Shown here: in pieces, positions 24,955-36,668 of the stretch | Layout: every line of letters starts with the position of its first letter | How positions within the stretch are numbered: position 1 is the stretch's first letter | Assembly (NCBI RefSeq): GCF_009727055.1 | Contig: NC_052350.1 | Coordinates: 20,811,862 to 20,875,861 of the forward strand | Reading direction: 5' to 3' | Origin: Benincasa hispida | Taxonomy: Eukaryota; Streptophyta; Magnoliopsida; Cucurbitales; Cucurbitaceae | Length of the DNA: 64,000 nucleotides | Program-made: the position numbers and the translations under genes | The notes under the pieces: generated by a model | Told to the model about the DNA's origin: nothing | What the model saw: the letters and a program-made list of their open reading frames with translations, nothing else | Databases searched by the model: none

Positions 24955-27236
24955 AAAATATCATTGGTATAAATATAATATTAATAATAGACACATTAAC
25001 TTGTATAATAACCATAAAGTGTTTATTTACTAATTCAAATTTATTTTTAAAATTTTTCATTTTGAATTTTTTTTTCAAAAATATCCATCGAAATCGAAAA
25101 TTTATTAATATATTCATCAAAATTTATGTAAAAATAAGAATTTAATATTTTCATCGACATCGATATTTTAAATATTGTGTATGTATTAATCATGGATAGA
25201 TATGTAGTTCATCTCTCACCCTCTATTATATTATTTTTAAAAAAAAAATTATGAAGAAAAAAAATAAAGAGGTGCATAGTGTTGCTAGAGGCGGCAATGA
25301 TTGTAGTTTTTCCATCCATGTGGAACTTCCCTTTTAAATTTTGTAGGGACTTTCTGCGTTCTCCAGAAGAATTATTAACTATTATTTTCTCTGTGTTGAG
25401 TTCTTTATCGTTTAATTATAATGTTATCTTTCTATTATATCGTAAAAGAATTCTTCCAACAAACAAAAAAAAAAGGAAAAAAGAAAAAAGAGTACCCTAA
25501 AATATACTTATTTGAATTAACTTAAAGAAAAAAATGTTTTTTTTAAAAAAATCATTTTTATTTAAATATTTACGATAAAAATTGATTAGAATATACTTGA
25601 AAAACGATTTTGAATAGTTGTCGAGCATTCTAATTTCTTTTTAAATGATTTAATTTTTAAATTAAACATTTAAAAATGGTTGACGGTTCACAGACTAGTT
25701 GTACCTACCGTTTCTTTTTTAAGGTCAATATCAGCAATGCAGTTCATCCAACGATAAACCTAATCCGAATTATAGAGCTATGACATAATCAAATCCAAAC
25801 GAACAAATTGTTGAATTGAATCGTATCAATCTTTACTGGTGGTTACTACTCGTTTTTGTACTCGTTGTTTTATTTTCAAATTATTTCTGAAATGAAATCA
25901 AAGAAAATACTAAATAATAGTACAAATTATCTTATCCCATTCAGAAGGATATCATCTCATAGTTATCTATGACTGTTTTTGTCTCTAGCACGACCACTTG
26001 ATGAAATGGTGAGGGAAGTGGGACAAATGGCGAGATTACTGGAAGGATTCCTCTTTGGATAATAGATACTGTAACTGGTATTCCTATGATTGGTTTAGTC
26101 AATATTTTTTGTTATAGTTCATATTTTGACTTAGGTTCATCTCTGTAATAATCGGATGAACTGAGTTGTAGACACGAAGATTTTAAACACACTCTAGCCA
26201 GTGTAAAATGATGATTCAATAATTTAATTTTCTTCATAAATATCATTTGATATTTTAAAATCTCTCCCCGCCTCCACCCGTACCTAGCCTTAAACGGGGT
26301 TCTTTGGGGTGGTCAAGAAAAAGTGGCACTCGAAAGACACGTGTAAACATATTATTGGCCCACATTGCTCATAAATGAAAAAGCAACCAAATTTTGCTCT
26401 TTAAAACGGCTCTAAATTTTTAATGATAAATTATAAATGGGATCTCCTTGTTTTTAGCATATATACAGCTGTAAAATATTGAAAATTTAGTCCATGGAGT
26501 CCACTTTTTTAATTATTGTTAATGTAACATTTTTCATATTAAAAAAAAGGAGAAATTATAACCATCTAAAATTTGTAAAAAGTATATACTTGTAGAAGAA
26601 GCCTTTAATTCAAATTCTAGTATATATATGGTTATTACAGTCTGTATTTACTAGAAAAAAAAAACATTAGATTTATGGGATGTTTAGGGGTTGAAGTGGT
26701 TATTTAGTTTGTGGGGTTATAATAATTTATGAATTATTAAATTATTATAGTTTATGTCTAAATTGCAAATTATTTTAGTTTGTGTTATAATTGTATGTGT
26801 TTAGTGTACCGTCTATTTTAGTTTGAGTTATGGTAATTTATGTTTGGGGTGCAATTTATTTTAGTATGCATTTTAGTTTTCTTAATACTATTTTTTTTAA
26901 TCATATAAGTAATAAAACCTTAATATCATATTTTGTAGATACAAATAAAAGAATTTATTCCACCAATTTATAAGTTTAAAAAAAACATTTGTTCCATTAT
27001 TTTTAGGGTATGTTTGGATTTTTTTTAGAAAAAAAATATTTTTTAAAAAGGTATTTCACCTAAACACATTTCATAAAAGTTGTTTAAAATAAAAACACAT
27101 GTTTTTTTTTCTTACTATTTTCAAAAGTATTTTTATTTACAAATTTGTTTGGTTTTGCTATACATTCGAGATGTTTCTATCAAATGTCAAATTACTAAAA
27201 AACATTTAAACACCACGAATTGGTGTCATGGATGGT
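24955..27236. other. Intergenic region, no gene seen
   Basis: AT-rich sequence with decayed MITE fragments near 25500-25700 and 26685-26900 (TGTTTAGGGGTTGAAG...). A G-box word GACACGTGTA lies near 26336, but no gene follows it within reach. The small frame 25279-25500 has a lysine-rich tail and no recognisable domain. Confidence 0.5.
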
Positions 27237-28440
27237 TACTGTGTTGGGTTTTATATCCTAAAACTCATGGTTTATAAACAATAAAACTTATTCTGAAAAA
27301 TTCAATAAGTTGTTATTAAATATATGAATTGCTTATTTCGTTCTAGAAATAAAACCAATAAACTAAAAGATTTATGACTATTACATGAATACTTGAACTT
27401 TATGTAGAGATATAAAAGTGGATCAAGTTCAAGTAAATAGTCAAAATGTTCTATAGTATATGAATAAAGTTGTGTGCCTTATGCTGGTAACACTATAGGA
27501 TGTGGTCCACTTTATAGTTGTTACAAGGAGTTGTAAAATGCTACAAACGAAGTGATCCTAATTCGTACATGTTATGACATGAGTGTTGGGATTGTCGTCC
27601 TAATTCTCCCAGAGTCTCGTTGTTTGTAATTATACACATTGTTTTATGAATAAAATAACTGTTATTTCATTCTGGCATTTACTCATATTTAATAAACAAA
27701 GATTCATGGTTATCTTATGTAAACTTAAGCATGTATATGTAATATACAAGTGGGTCATGCCTTAAGTGATAACCTAAATAGGTATGTAGTATAAAGATTA
27801 AGGTGGGATACCTGATCCTGGTGACACTACGGATACGACCCGCTTTGTAGAGGTTTGCAAGTGTTGTAAACTACTACAGATAGTAGATCCTGACCATTCA
27901 TGTGGAGACATTCAAACGGGGATGTTCTATATAAAGAATTTGTATAAGACCGAACCACGAGATGACTAGACTCTGTACATAACGTCATTGATACTGGAGA
28001 CTTACATCTCACCTAAATGACCATAGGTGACAAGACCTCAATCCTGAGTGTTTTAGGAACTCCTACCTTTGAGGACGGTCCTTTGATTAATATGGGTGAG
28101 AGTGGCCAGATTGCCAACTCAACATGCCTACCTTTTTGAGGACTTGTCTGATCTAGGAACTGGGAACTCACTTACACAAGATGGAATTCACTCCTTCCCT
28201 GAAGCAGGGGTAAGTAGAGAAATTGCTCCCTTAAGGGTTGATTCCAGGACTTGAACATAGTGGCCACAACTTCTCTTTGGAAGAGAGGACTCAGTCATAG
28301 TAAGACTATGACTTATGTTTATTAAAAGATTCAGTAGTACTTAAGAAGTTAGATGTAACTATAGGGGCATAAAGGTTATTGGCTGAGCTGTACTTACGAG
28401 TGATCTGTGAAGAGTTGTCGCACTACTGATTAGTTAAGAT

Positions 28441-29142
28441 GGACACATAATATATCTGTAGTAAGAAGAGTTCAACTGTCGATCTTTAGTGGGGTGCTTG
28501 GCAGTTAACGGATGGTGGATCCCGTGACTAAAGAGTTTAGTTAGTTATTTACATATCGTTGGGGCTTCGAGCTACAGGTCCATAATGTCCCCTTGGTAGC
28601 TCAATGGATTCAAGTTGAGGATCAGTTTTTGGTGTTGATTTGAAATGTTCAAATTGACAAGATGTAATTCAATTATATATAATATGATCGGTATGGTGTA
28701 TGAAATACATCAAGTGGAGGATTAATGTAAATGAGATTTACATTAAGTACCGTGGAATAGAAAGAGAGCTATGGTTTATATGTGGACACATAATATATCT
28801 GTAGTAAAAAGAGTTCAGCTGTCGATCTTTAGTGGAGTGTCTGGCAGTTAACGGATGGTGAATCCCGTGACTAAAGAGTTTAGTTAGTTATTTACATATC
28901 GTTGGGGCTTCGAGCTACAAGTCCATAATGTCCCCTTGGTAGCTCAATGGATTCAAGTTGAGAATCAGTTCTTGGTGTTGATTCTGTCTCTTATACACAT
29001 CTAGATGTGTATAAGAGACAGGGTTCATGCTGAGGATTAGTTCTTGGTGTTGATTTGAAATGTTCAAATTGACAAGATGTAATTCAATTATATATGATAT
29101 GATCGGTATGGTGTATGAAATACATCAAGTGGAGGATTAATG
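28441..29142 (+). repeat. Near-duplicate LTR blocks flanking an adapter
   Basis: GGACACATAATATATCTGTA starts at 28441 and again at 28782, and the sequence after each is nearly identical. The second block breaks at 28983 in GGTGTTGATT, where an adapter is inserted. After the adapter, the same text resumes with TGAGGATTAGTTCTTGGTG through GGAGGATTAATG, where the second adapter begins. The duplication is probably an assembly product rather than biology. Confidence 0.75.
28984..29021. other. Library junction adapter left in assembly (1)
   Basis: Exact 38-bp palindrome made of the 19-base Tn5 mosaic end CTGTCTCTTATACACATCT followed by its reverse complement AGATGTGTATAAGAGACAG. This is the circularisation junction used in transposase-based mate-pair libraries. 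It has no place in a plant genome and marks a false join. Confidence 0.97.
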
Positions 29143-29180
29143 CTGTCTCTTATACACATCTAGATGTGTATAAGAGACAG
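29143..29180. other. Library junction adapter left in assembly (2)
   Basis: Second exact copy of the same 38-bp mosaic-end palindrome, 121 bp after the end of the first. The sequence between the two (29022-29142) therefore comes from a separate genomic fragment, and contiguity on either side is unproven. Confidence 0.97.
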
Positions 29181-31381
29181 TGGCTAGACGATGAGCTAAA
29201 CGATCACATAGCTTTTGCTAGACGATCGCATAGCTTTTTCTAAACGATTGGCCATCGACCTATACGATAAGTTGTTCCATCTCCCACTTGCTCAATCGTT
29301 TACACGATTGTGGTTCCTCCGTTTTTTTGCAGAAAATCAAGTCCACAAAGAGCCCACCCTCTGGATTCTCACACCAAGAATACCAAGGTAACCTTTTTTA
29401 TGGTGTCATTCTTAACTCGACACTGTCAAGGTTCTACGGAGGCTGTTTGTGGTGTTCGGGGTGTTTGTGACCTTGGCGATCACTTAGTTCGAGTGCGCGG
29501 TGTTCGTGCAGTGCAGCGGTCGTGTTGGAGGAGCGTTCGTGTGTTGCTGTGTTGCTGTGATCGAGCGTTCGTGATCAAGGAACTCGAAGATGAGTCTACA
29601 AAAGTGTGTTGATTTTTGTCCTTGATCTTTTGCATAACATGTTGTAATTTCTGTATTTCGCATAACCGTATGTTTCCGTTTGTGATTGTAATTGTAATGT
29701 TCATATATGATTGAAATTTGGAATGATCCTTCTACTGCTCATGAAAATCCTCGTATTCGATTTCCTTTAGTGTGGAGTGGGGGCGCCATGTGCATTGAGT
29801 TTGTACAAGATTGGATCACAAAATAAGTCATTCTTACTTTATAACGTTGTTTACTGTTTAAGACTGACTAACTCAAAGCGATGACCTAGGTAACTTGACC
29901 TTAATCTTGAGCTAACTATAAACTCCTGTTTATTCAGAATTATCCTTAGATTTTCATAGGTGAGGGTTGGTTCAACAGCACTGGCTCAATAAACCTCCAT
30001 TTTAGGGGTAAGACCGAGTAGATAGCTGAGGACATAGGGTGTAAGATTGAATTCACTCCTACCCGCTTTTAAAGATAGTAGAGAGGTTGTTCCCTTAAGT
30101 GCTGACTTCAGGTCTTAAACAAGGGGTCTCACCCTCTCATTGGCCCGAGAGGGACTCGGTTTAATGATCAGATCGCAAACTAATTGTTCATTAGAGGATC
30201 ACTGGGACTTAAGGAACAAGAGGTAATCTCGGGGGTAAAACAACCATTTGACCCAACCGTTATTATGAACAACCTGTGAAGGGTTAACTTACTAATCATG
30301 GTCATATCGAGTGGACATAATATATCTACAGTGAGGGGAGTGCAACTCTGGGCTTTTGTGGAGTGACCCAGTAGTTAATGAATGGGGGTTAATTCAGTGT
30401 AAAGAGTTTGGTCAATTAATCTCGGATTGTTGGAGTACATGAATCTGTGATTTTGTAGGTCCAGGAGGTCCCCCTACTAGCTCACAAATGGATTAGCCTT
30501 GGAGTAGCGTGATAAGTTAATTTGAAACGTTCAAATTAAAATTAAGGGAATTAGTAATTATATGTGACATAATTACAAGTTTAATTTTGGAATTAAACGA
30601 AGCTGGAGAATCAATTAATATTTAAATATAATTTAAATATTAATTGATGAATAGGGATTCATGATGGTGAAATTAGTGTTAAATTAATTTAATATTTGAT
30701 ATTGAATTAACTAGAATTAATTAAATTGTTTAATTAATTATCTATTATTATTTTTATTAAAAAATTAATTATTGAATTAATTTTGTAAAATTAATAAAGA
30801 TTTCATTTTTGAAAATAAAAATTGATTTTAGAAATCAGTTACAAAATCAAATTTGAAATGAATAGAAAATGAAAATCCCAAAAAAGTGGGATTTCTCCAC
30901 TTTCTATTCAACTAGCTCACACACTCTCCGCCATATTTTGCAGTCATTAAACCAAGCATGAGCTGCAATTCATGCAGCAATTCCTTTGCATGAAAGTCAT
31001 GTAATAAATAAAGAAGATTGAAGTGGAAATTGGGCATGCACTTGGGTTGATTTTAGCATAAAATCTCTCTAAGTTGAAGAGGAGTATTCAGCTGATAAAC
31101 CAGTGATCTTCTTCTCAATTTTTCATTAATCCAAGCTTATTTTAAGTCCCACAACTTAATCTAAGGTACCAAGAGGATAGTAGGAAAGGTCTTGAGGTGG
31201 TTCACAAGCAAATTTGGAGGAGATTTGTAATTGGTTCGAGTTTCAAGTGTTTCTTCAAAGGTATGTCTTGAAACTCTCTTATTAATTTATGAGCATGTTT
31301 AATTCAAAGCCAAAATTAATGAATTAGAATGCTTAATAATCCATTTTACTTTCGCTACGTGTTTTCTAACTCAACATACCG

Positions 31382-33298
31382 AAGGTAATCGTCATAATTA
31401 GTTGTTAGAGGTGGTTATCTTCTAAAATTTGACGTCGAATGTGATCTTTGTTGGACTTGTCGTTAGAATTGGGTGTCAAAGGTGGTCGTCCGAATTTCGT
31501 CGTCAAAGGTGGTCGACGATGAGAGAATTCATTAAAAATTAGGAGTGGGCGTTGGTTGTTTTAACCATTAAGTTGCAGATAGTGTTAATGTAGCAAAACA
31601 AGGGTTAAAAACCATCACTCCTATTATCTTAACACACTCCCAAACCTAAAGAGGAGTTTGAAGCACTGAGTTGGTTATTATATTCGTGATTATTTTAGTC
31701 ATTGATTTATAATAGCTAATGTGTTTAAAGTTGACACTATTTTAGTCTGAGTTATATTTATAATATTTTGTGTTTGGAGTATAAACTATTTGTATCTGTA
31801 TAGGAAATAGTAACACTGTGAGAAATAAAGAAAAGAGAGGGAGTAAAAAATAGTTAATATTGTAGCTAATGCTAAATACTATAGTAAAAAGGTTTTGAAA
31901 TAGTAATTATTATACTTAATTTTAGATTATAAATAGTTGTACACACTACTTTTATATTTGGTGTTTTAAACATGAAATGGACTATCCAACTTCTAGTTGG
32001 TGCCCAAATGACCCCTAATATAACCCCATCAATCCATTCTAAATTGGTATCCAAATAAAATTTGAATTATTTTCAAATAATTGTATATCCGTTCTTAGTT
32101 TTTTTTTTTTTTTTTAAGTTTTTAATAAAGATTCTTAAAAAAATGATTCTAATAATGACTAAGCTGCATTTGATATATCCATTTCTTTTTTTTTATTATT
32201 ATTATTTTTCAAGTTAAAAAGAAATACGTTTCTACTTAAAATTCATTTTAGTTAGTAAATCTTTAGGGTGAAAGGCCAAACTTCACGTTTAGAATTTTTT
32301 TTTCCTTTTAATTTCTACTTTACATTTGTAATAATATTGTATTTAAAGGGATCTTTGATAAGTCAAGATAATTAGGCTCAATTAGCTCCTTGAAGCTTCA
32401 TTTAATTAACTACTTAGTCAATTTTCCTATTACTTGTTCCACTTTTATTACTATTTGAAATATATGTAAATTAACTACAAGAATTAAAATACCAATTCAA
32501 TATCCATATTAACAATTTTCTATTAATATCTACGCCAATAAATATTTGTGTAAATTAAAAAATTAAAAAAATATTTAAATTAACAATTAAATTATTTTTA
32601 CGTCAAAACTAAGCTATTTATCTTATAATTGATTAGTAGATAATATGTTTCTATATCTTATGGATATTTATACAAATTAATATCGATATCCAAGGATCTT
32701 TTATTTTAAAAAATGATACCGACCCATTACTTCTCCAAAACTATAATATTTTCTAAAGCAACAATATTTATCCAATTTTTTCGATATCAAATCCTCTAAT
32801 TTACAAATATATAGATAGGTATTTGATTTAACTACAATAATTACTCCTAGAAAAAAAATATATTGCAGAAAAATTGACTTTTTTTTTTTTTTTTTTTTTT
32901 TGAGGGTCAGTGACCAAACCAAAATTTGCAAATTGTAGCAGCCAACTCCCCTCTTCCCATACCAATAATAACAACAGCAACAACCAAATAATAAATAATA
33001 ATAATTCAAAAAAATAAAAAAGGAGAGAGAAAAAAAATTTAAGAGCATAAAGTTAGCTGCACCTGCATGGAGAGAGATAGAGAGAAATTAAATGAAGTAG
33101 TTGGTGTAGTTGTGTATCACACAAACTGCTTTAAATAACCCAATGTACAAACCAAAGTTAATTTTTCATTTTATTCTTTTAAAACATAAAAATAATATAT
33201 ATATTTATTTAATAATGCTTAAAGAAAAAATTAATTTGTGTATAAGTAAGGCTATAACTATAAGTAAAGTGAAACCAACCCGCTCTTGTTTTATATTT
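31382..33298. other. Intergenic region before the heptahelical gene
   Basis: 31382-31540 has loose repeats of GGTGGTCGTC / GTCGTCAAAGGTGGTCG words. 31620-32050 looks like a decayed MITE. 32880-32901 is a poly-T tract followed by purine-rich and AT microsatellite sequence (GAGAGAGATAGAGAGAAA at about 33070). No gene is supported. Confidence 0.5.
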
Positions 33299-33299
33299 C

Positions 33300-33306
33300 T
33301 ATATAA
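33300..33306 (+). promoter_or_regulatory. Probable TATA box of the heptahelical gene
   Basis: TATATAA inside TTTCTATATAAGTTATTGG lies 78-84 bases before the start codon at 33384. That leaves room for a short 5' UTR containing the AGAAGAAGAAGAACAGAGC stretch. It is the best TATA match near this gene. Confidence 0.5.
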
Positions 33307-33383
33307 GTTATTGGAAATTTAGGAAGTGTTTCTTCAAAAATCAAAATTGCTTTGTACGGGAGAAGAAGAAGAACAGAGCAAAA

Positions 33384-36300
33384 ATGGAGAAAAAACAGAG
33401 CAGCGCCGAGGAAATCAAAGAGGATTTTCGATTGGTTTCGTTTAAGGAGTTGCCGGAGTATATGAAAGATAACGAGTTTATTCTCCATTATTATAGAGCG
33501 GAATGGCCTCTTAAGCGAGCTCTTCTCAGTGTCTTTCAATGGCACAACGAAACCCTAAATGTTTGGACGTAATTAAGCTATGCTGATCTATATACTGTTT
33601 TCTTTTGGTTTGATTTTGATTTTTCCTTCGATTTTGGTGATGTTTTGGCTTTGGATTGATGGAATTTGTTTGATTTTCAGGCATTTGATTGGATTTGTTT
33701 TGTTCTTCGGATTGTGTTTGGCGAATTTGATGGAAGATATGCCTCGAGTCGCGGATCTGTTCGGGTTTTTTTCCAGGTTCTGATCTCTAATTATTTGAAA
33801 TCACACTTTCTTCTAATTAATTTCGTTCGTTTTTAGAAACTGTGATTGGAATTTGGAGAAATTTTCGCTAGCTTCGGACTGTTTTCTCTCTTATTAGTTT
33901 GAAATTTTCGCTAATTTTGTTTGATTGGTGGATATTGTTTCTTCGAATTGGTAGTGATTAAGATTAACATTACGCTTAAGATTAAGAGTAAGAGTAAGAG
34001 TAAGAAGAATAAGAACAAGAAGTAATTTCGGTTATGGAGGAAAGAGAATGAACTGAAGTATCCATTTTATTTTTCTTGGTAGTTCATAGGACGCAACGTA
34101 CGGGATTTTGAATATAGTGGTTAATTATAAAAAAAATATTCGGTTTAAAAAAATACTCGAATGCTATAAAACAATTGCAATATTACTCTCGAACATTCAT
34201 AAGACTTTTAAAAATAAAATAAAAGATTTAGACAAAATTTGAGATATAAAATGGTATAATAATGATTTAGGACGAAAGTTTAGATCCCCATATCATTTTA
34301 AGTTATCACAGTACAATTTTAAATCTCGATTTATGTTCAAATCTAAAAGATTTTTAAGTTAATCAACAGTTCGGGTGAATCTTTGTGTACAAACTATTGT
34401 GAACTATACTACTACAAAAGTAGGATGGTTTTCCTTTTTTTGCAATAAATAAATAAAATTATTCAAGCACTATTCTAAATTAGTTCTATTAGACTTCTTA
34501 TAATATATATATAATATAATAATTTATAGACTTTTGTTAGGTAAATTCTATAATACACTATAAATTACTTACATCTTTTTTAGTTAATTAAATTTAGCTT
34601 ACATTAATTTTATCAAATGAATTCCATATTTTCATGCAGGTCCATGCTCACATCTCTCTATACAAACATTTCCTATGCTTCTAAAGATTTCATTGGAGTA
34701 AGTTTCTCAGAAAAAAAGTAAACTACTTTATATGGACATGGGAAATTCATTTTGAATGTTACATAAATAGTATAACTAGTAAATGCACTAGTAAGTTTTG
34801 TAAAACATAGTCTTAAAAAATGTCGTATATTTAAATATCATATCAACTCTATATTTGTTGAACTTACAAAAAAATAATTAAAGTTAAATGATTCGTTCTT
34901 AAACCTTGAAATTAGATATTTGATTTTTTATTTACAAGGTCTAATAGATTCATAGTCATGTTTGATAACCATTCAGGCTTTGTTTGATAATCATTTTAAT
35001 TTTTGTTTTTTGTTTTTTAAAATTAAATCTATTTCATTTTCATTTCTTAACATGATTTGCATATTTCTTAAGTATATTGGTTGAATTTTTAGCCAAATTT
35101 AAAAACAAAAACAAGTTTTTAAAAGCTTTTTTTTTTTTTCAAAATTTGGCTTGTTTTTTTTCAATTATTGGTAAAAAATAGATAACAAAAGAAGAAATTT
35201 GTAGGTGGAAGTAGTGTCTATAGATTTAATTTTTAAAAAACAAAAACAAAAAATTAAATGGTTACCAAACGGAGTCTTAATTTTTAGTTTTTTATTTTTG
35301 AAAATCAAGTCTATAAACTCTCTATCCACCAATTGTTTTTTTTTTCTATTGTCTATTTTACAAATGTCAAGTTCCGAAAACTAATAAAAAAAGTAGTTTT
35401 CAAAATTTTGATGTTATTAGAATTGGGCTAGGCATTCAAGTATTTCCTTAAAAAAATGGAAATATTATTAAAAATTGTCAGAAAACAAATATATTTTCAA
35501 AAACCAAAAACTAAAATCGAAATAGTTATCAAATGAGACGTTAGTTTTTTGTTTTTTTTGTTTTTTTAATTAATCTTAAAAATATTGCTTTCATTTATGA
35601 ATTTTTTTATTTTATTATCTATTTTCTAACCATATTTTTTAAATTTCGTACCAAATTCTAAAAACTAAAAAGAAAATAACATAATCTTAAATAACTTTGA
35701 GATGTTAAGAATTCGAATGCTACCTTATCAAAACACAAACCGTTGGTAATTGAAATGTTGAGAAAACAAACACAAAATATGGTCAACTAATAAAACACAA
35801 AATAAAAACAATCTAATTTGTGTTCAACAAAATTTTCTAATTTTTAATTTTGTGTCAACTAATCTCTTGCATATTCAACCTTTTTCAAAACTCAATAGAC
35901 CAATGAAACACCATTCTAGAAACTAAACTTCAACCATAATTGTGCGGAATGCAGATCACAGCACCAGAGCTAATGGAATTGGCCGGAAGCATCCACCCTT
36001 ACGACGGCGCCGCCACTACCGCCAGCCACATAAATCTAGTAACTAACGGATCGGTCACAGAACGGTGGCCGTTCTTCGTGTTCTTAAGCGGCTCAATGTT
36101 CTGCCTTCTCTCAAGCAGCATTTGCCATCTCTTTTCTTGCCATTCTCATCATCTAAATCTCCTCTTACTCAGAGTCGATTACATCGGAATCACCGTCATG
36201 ATCATCACCTCCTTTTTCCCCCCAATTTACTACATTTTTCAATGCGATCCCCTCTGGCAATTCATCTATCTCGCCGGAATCACTCTCATGGGCATTTTCA

Positions 36301-36668
36301 CCGTCATCACTCTTCTCTCTCCCGCCCTCTCCACCGGAAAATTCCGATCCTTCCGAGCTCTGCTCTTCGTCTCCATGGGCCTCTTCGGCATCGTTCCAGC
36401 AATTCACTCCGCCGTGGTCAATTGGGGTAATCCTCGCCGGAATATTACTCTGGCTTATGAGGCGGCGATGGCTCTGTTTTATCTTACCGGAACCGGGTTT
36501 TATGTGAGCCGGATTCCGGAGCGTTGGTTGCCGGGCCGGTTCGATCTGGCCGGACATAGCCATCAGTTGTTTCATGTATTGGTAGTTTTTGGTGCTTTGG
36601 CTCATTATGGTGCCACTCTTGTTTTGTTGGAATGGCGTCAGAATTTTGGGTGTGAAAATTTCAATTAA
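33384..36668 (+). CDS. Heptahelical PAQR/adiponectin-receptor-like membrane protein
   Basis: Four exons, 33384-33568, 33681-33776, 34640-34697 and 35955-36668, are joined in phase by GT-AG introns into 350 residues. The protein belongs to the plant HHP family of PAQR seven-helix proteins, related to adiponectin and progestin receptors. N-terminal family motifs are LPEYMKDNE and [13 protein letters not shown] (54-66). PAQR metal-site residues are present: H171 in [11 protein letters not shown]188 in RVDYIGI, and H316/H320 in GHSHQLFH. Seven hydrophobic helices run from about 63 to 340. Residues about 80-150, between helix 1 and [10 protein letters not shown], form a hydrophilic loop. The core looks closer to HHP1-3 than to HHP4/5, but I cannot fix the number. 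HHP proteins are reported in hormone, sugar and cold responses. Intron 3 holds MITEs. The frame is intact. Confidence 0.93.
34975..35277. mobile_element. MITE in intron 3 of the heptahelical gene
   Basis: Ends GGCTTTGTTTGATAATCATT and AAATGGTTACCAAACGGAG are inverted relatives of the family at 1882-2157, with the same interior words (GGTGGAAGTAGTGTCTATAG near 35203). A second, adjoining diverged element runs to about 35545 (GTTATCAAATGAGACG). Both lie wholly inside the intron. Confidence 0.65.

Larger units (their letters stand above)
27594..29765 (+). mobile_element. LTR copy D nested inside copy C (assembly damaged)
   Basis: Starts TGTTGGGATTGTCGTCC at 27594 where copy C is interrupted. 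It carries the family landmarks in + orientation: ATAAAGAATTTGTATAAGAC near 27930, GGTAGCTCAATGGATTC near 28594, and CGATCG-type words at 29185-29300 (CTAGACGATCGCATAG, CTAAACGATTGG). The right boundary is approximate. The middle holds a near-duplicate block and two library adapters, so its true length cannot be taken from this sequence. Confidence 0.5.
27242..31376 (+). mobile_element. Solo Copia-type LTR (copy C), split by another LTR
   Basis: Starts TGTTGGGTTTTATATCCTAA at 27242 and ends CTCAACA at 31376. The flanks TACTG (27237-27241) and TACCG (31377-31381) look like a 5-bp target-site duplication with one change. 27242-27593 and about 29766-31376 are collinear with the LTR at 45943-47788, for example TACTTTATAACGTTGTTTAC near 29836 against TACTTTATAATGTTGTTTAC near 46338. 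The piece between is a different LTR (copy D). No internal coding region is present, so it is a solo LTR. Confidence 0.65.

Noticed and set aside
26280..26345. Possible promoter with a G-box (GACACGTGTA)
   Set aside because: No gene downstream within a plausible distance; a single 6-8 bp match is expected by chance in this much sequence.
28984..29180. Perfect palindromes as possible transposon ends or regulatory sites
   Set aside because: Exact match to the sequencing-library mosaic-end junction; artefact.
29310..29612. 100-codon + strand frame rich in Val/Arg/Cys
   Set aside because: Lies in the 3' part of LTR copy D in a damaged assembly region; composition follows the LTR sequence and no domain is visible.
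32701..33048. 115-codon - strand frame upstream of the heptahelical gene
   Set aside because: Contains a poly-Lys run from poly-T and hydrophobic low-complexity sequence; overlaps the likely promoter region.
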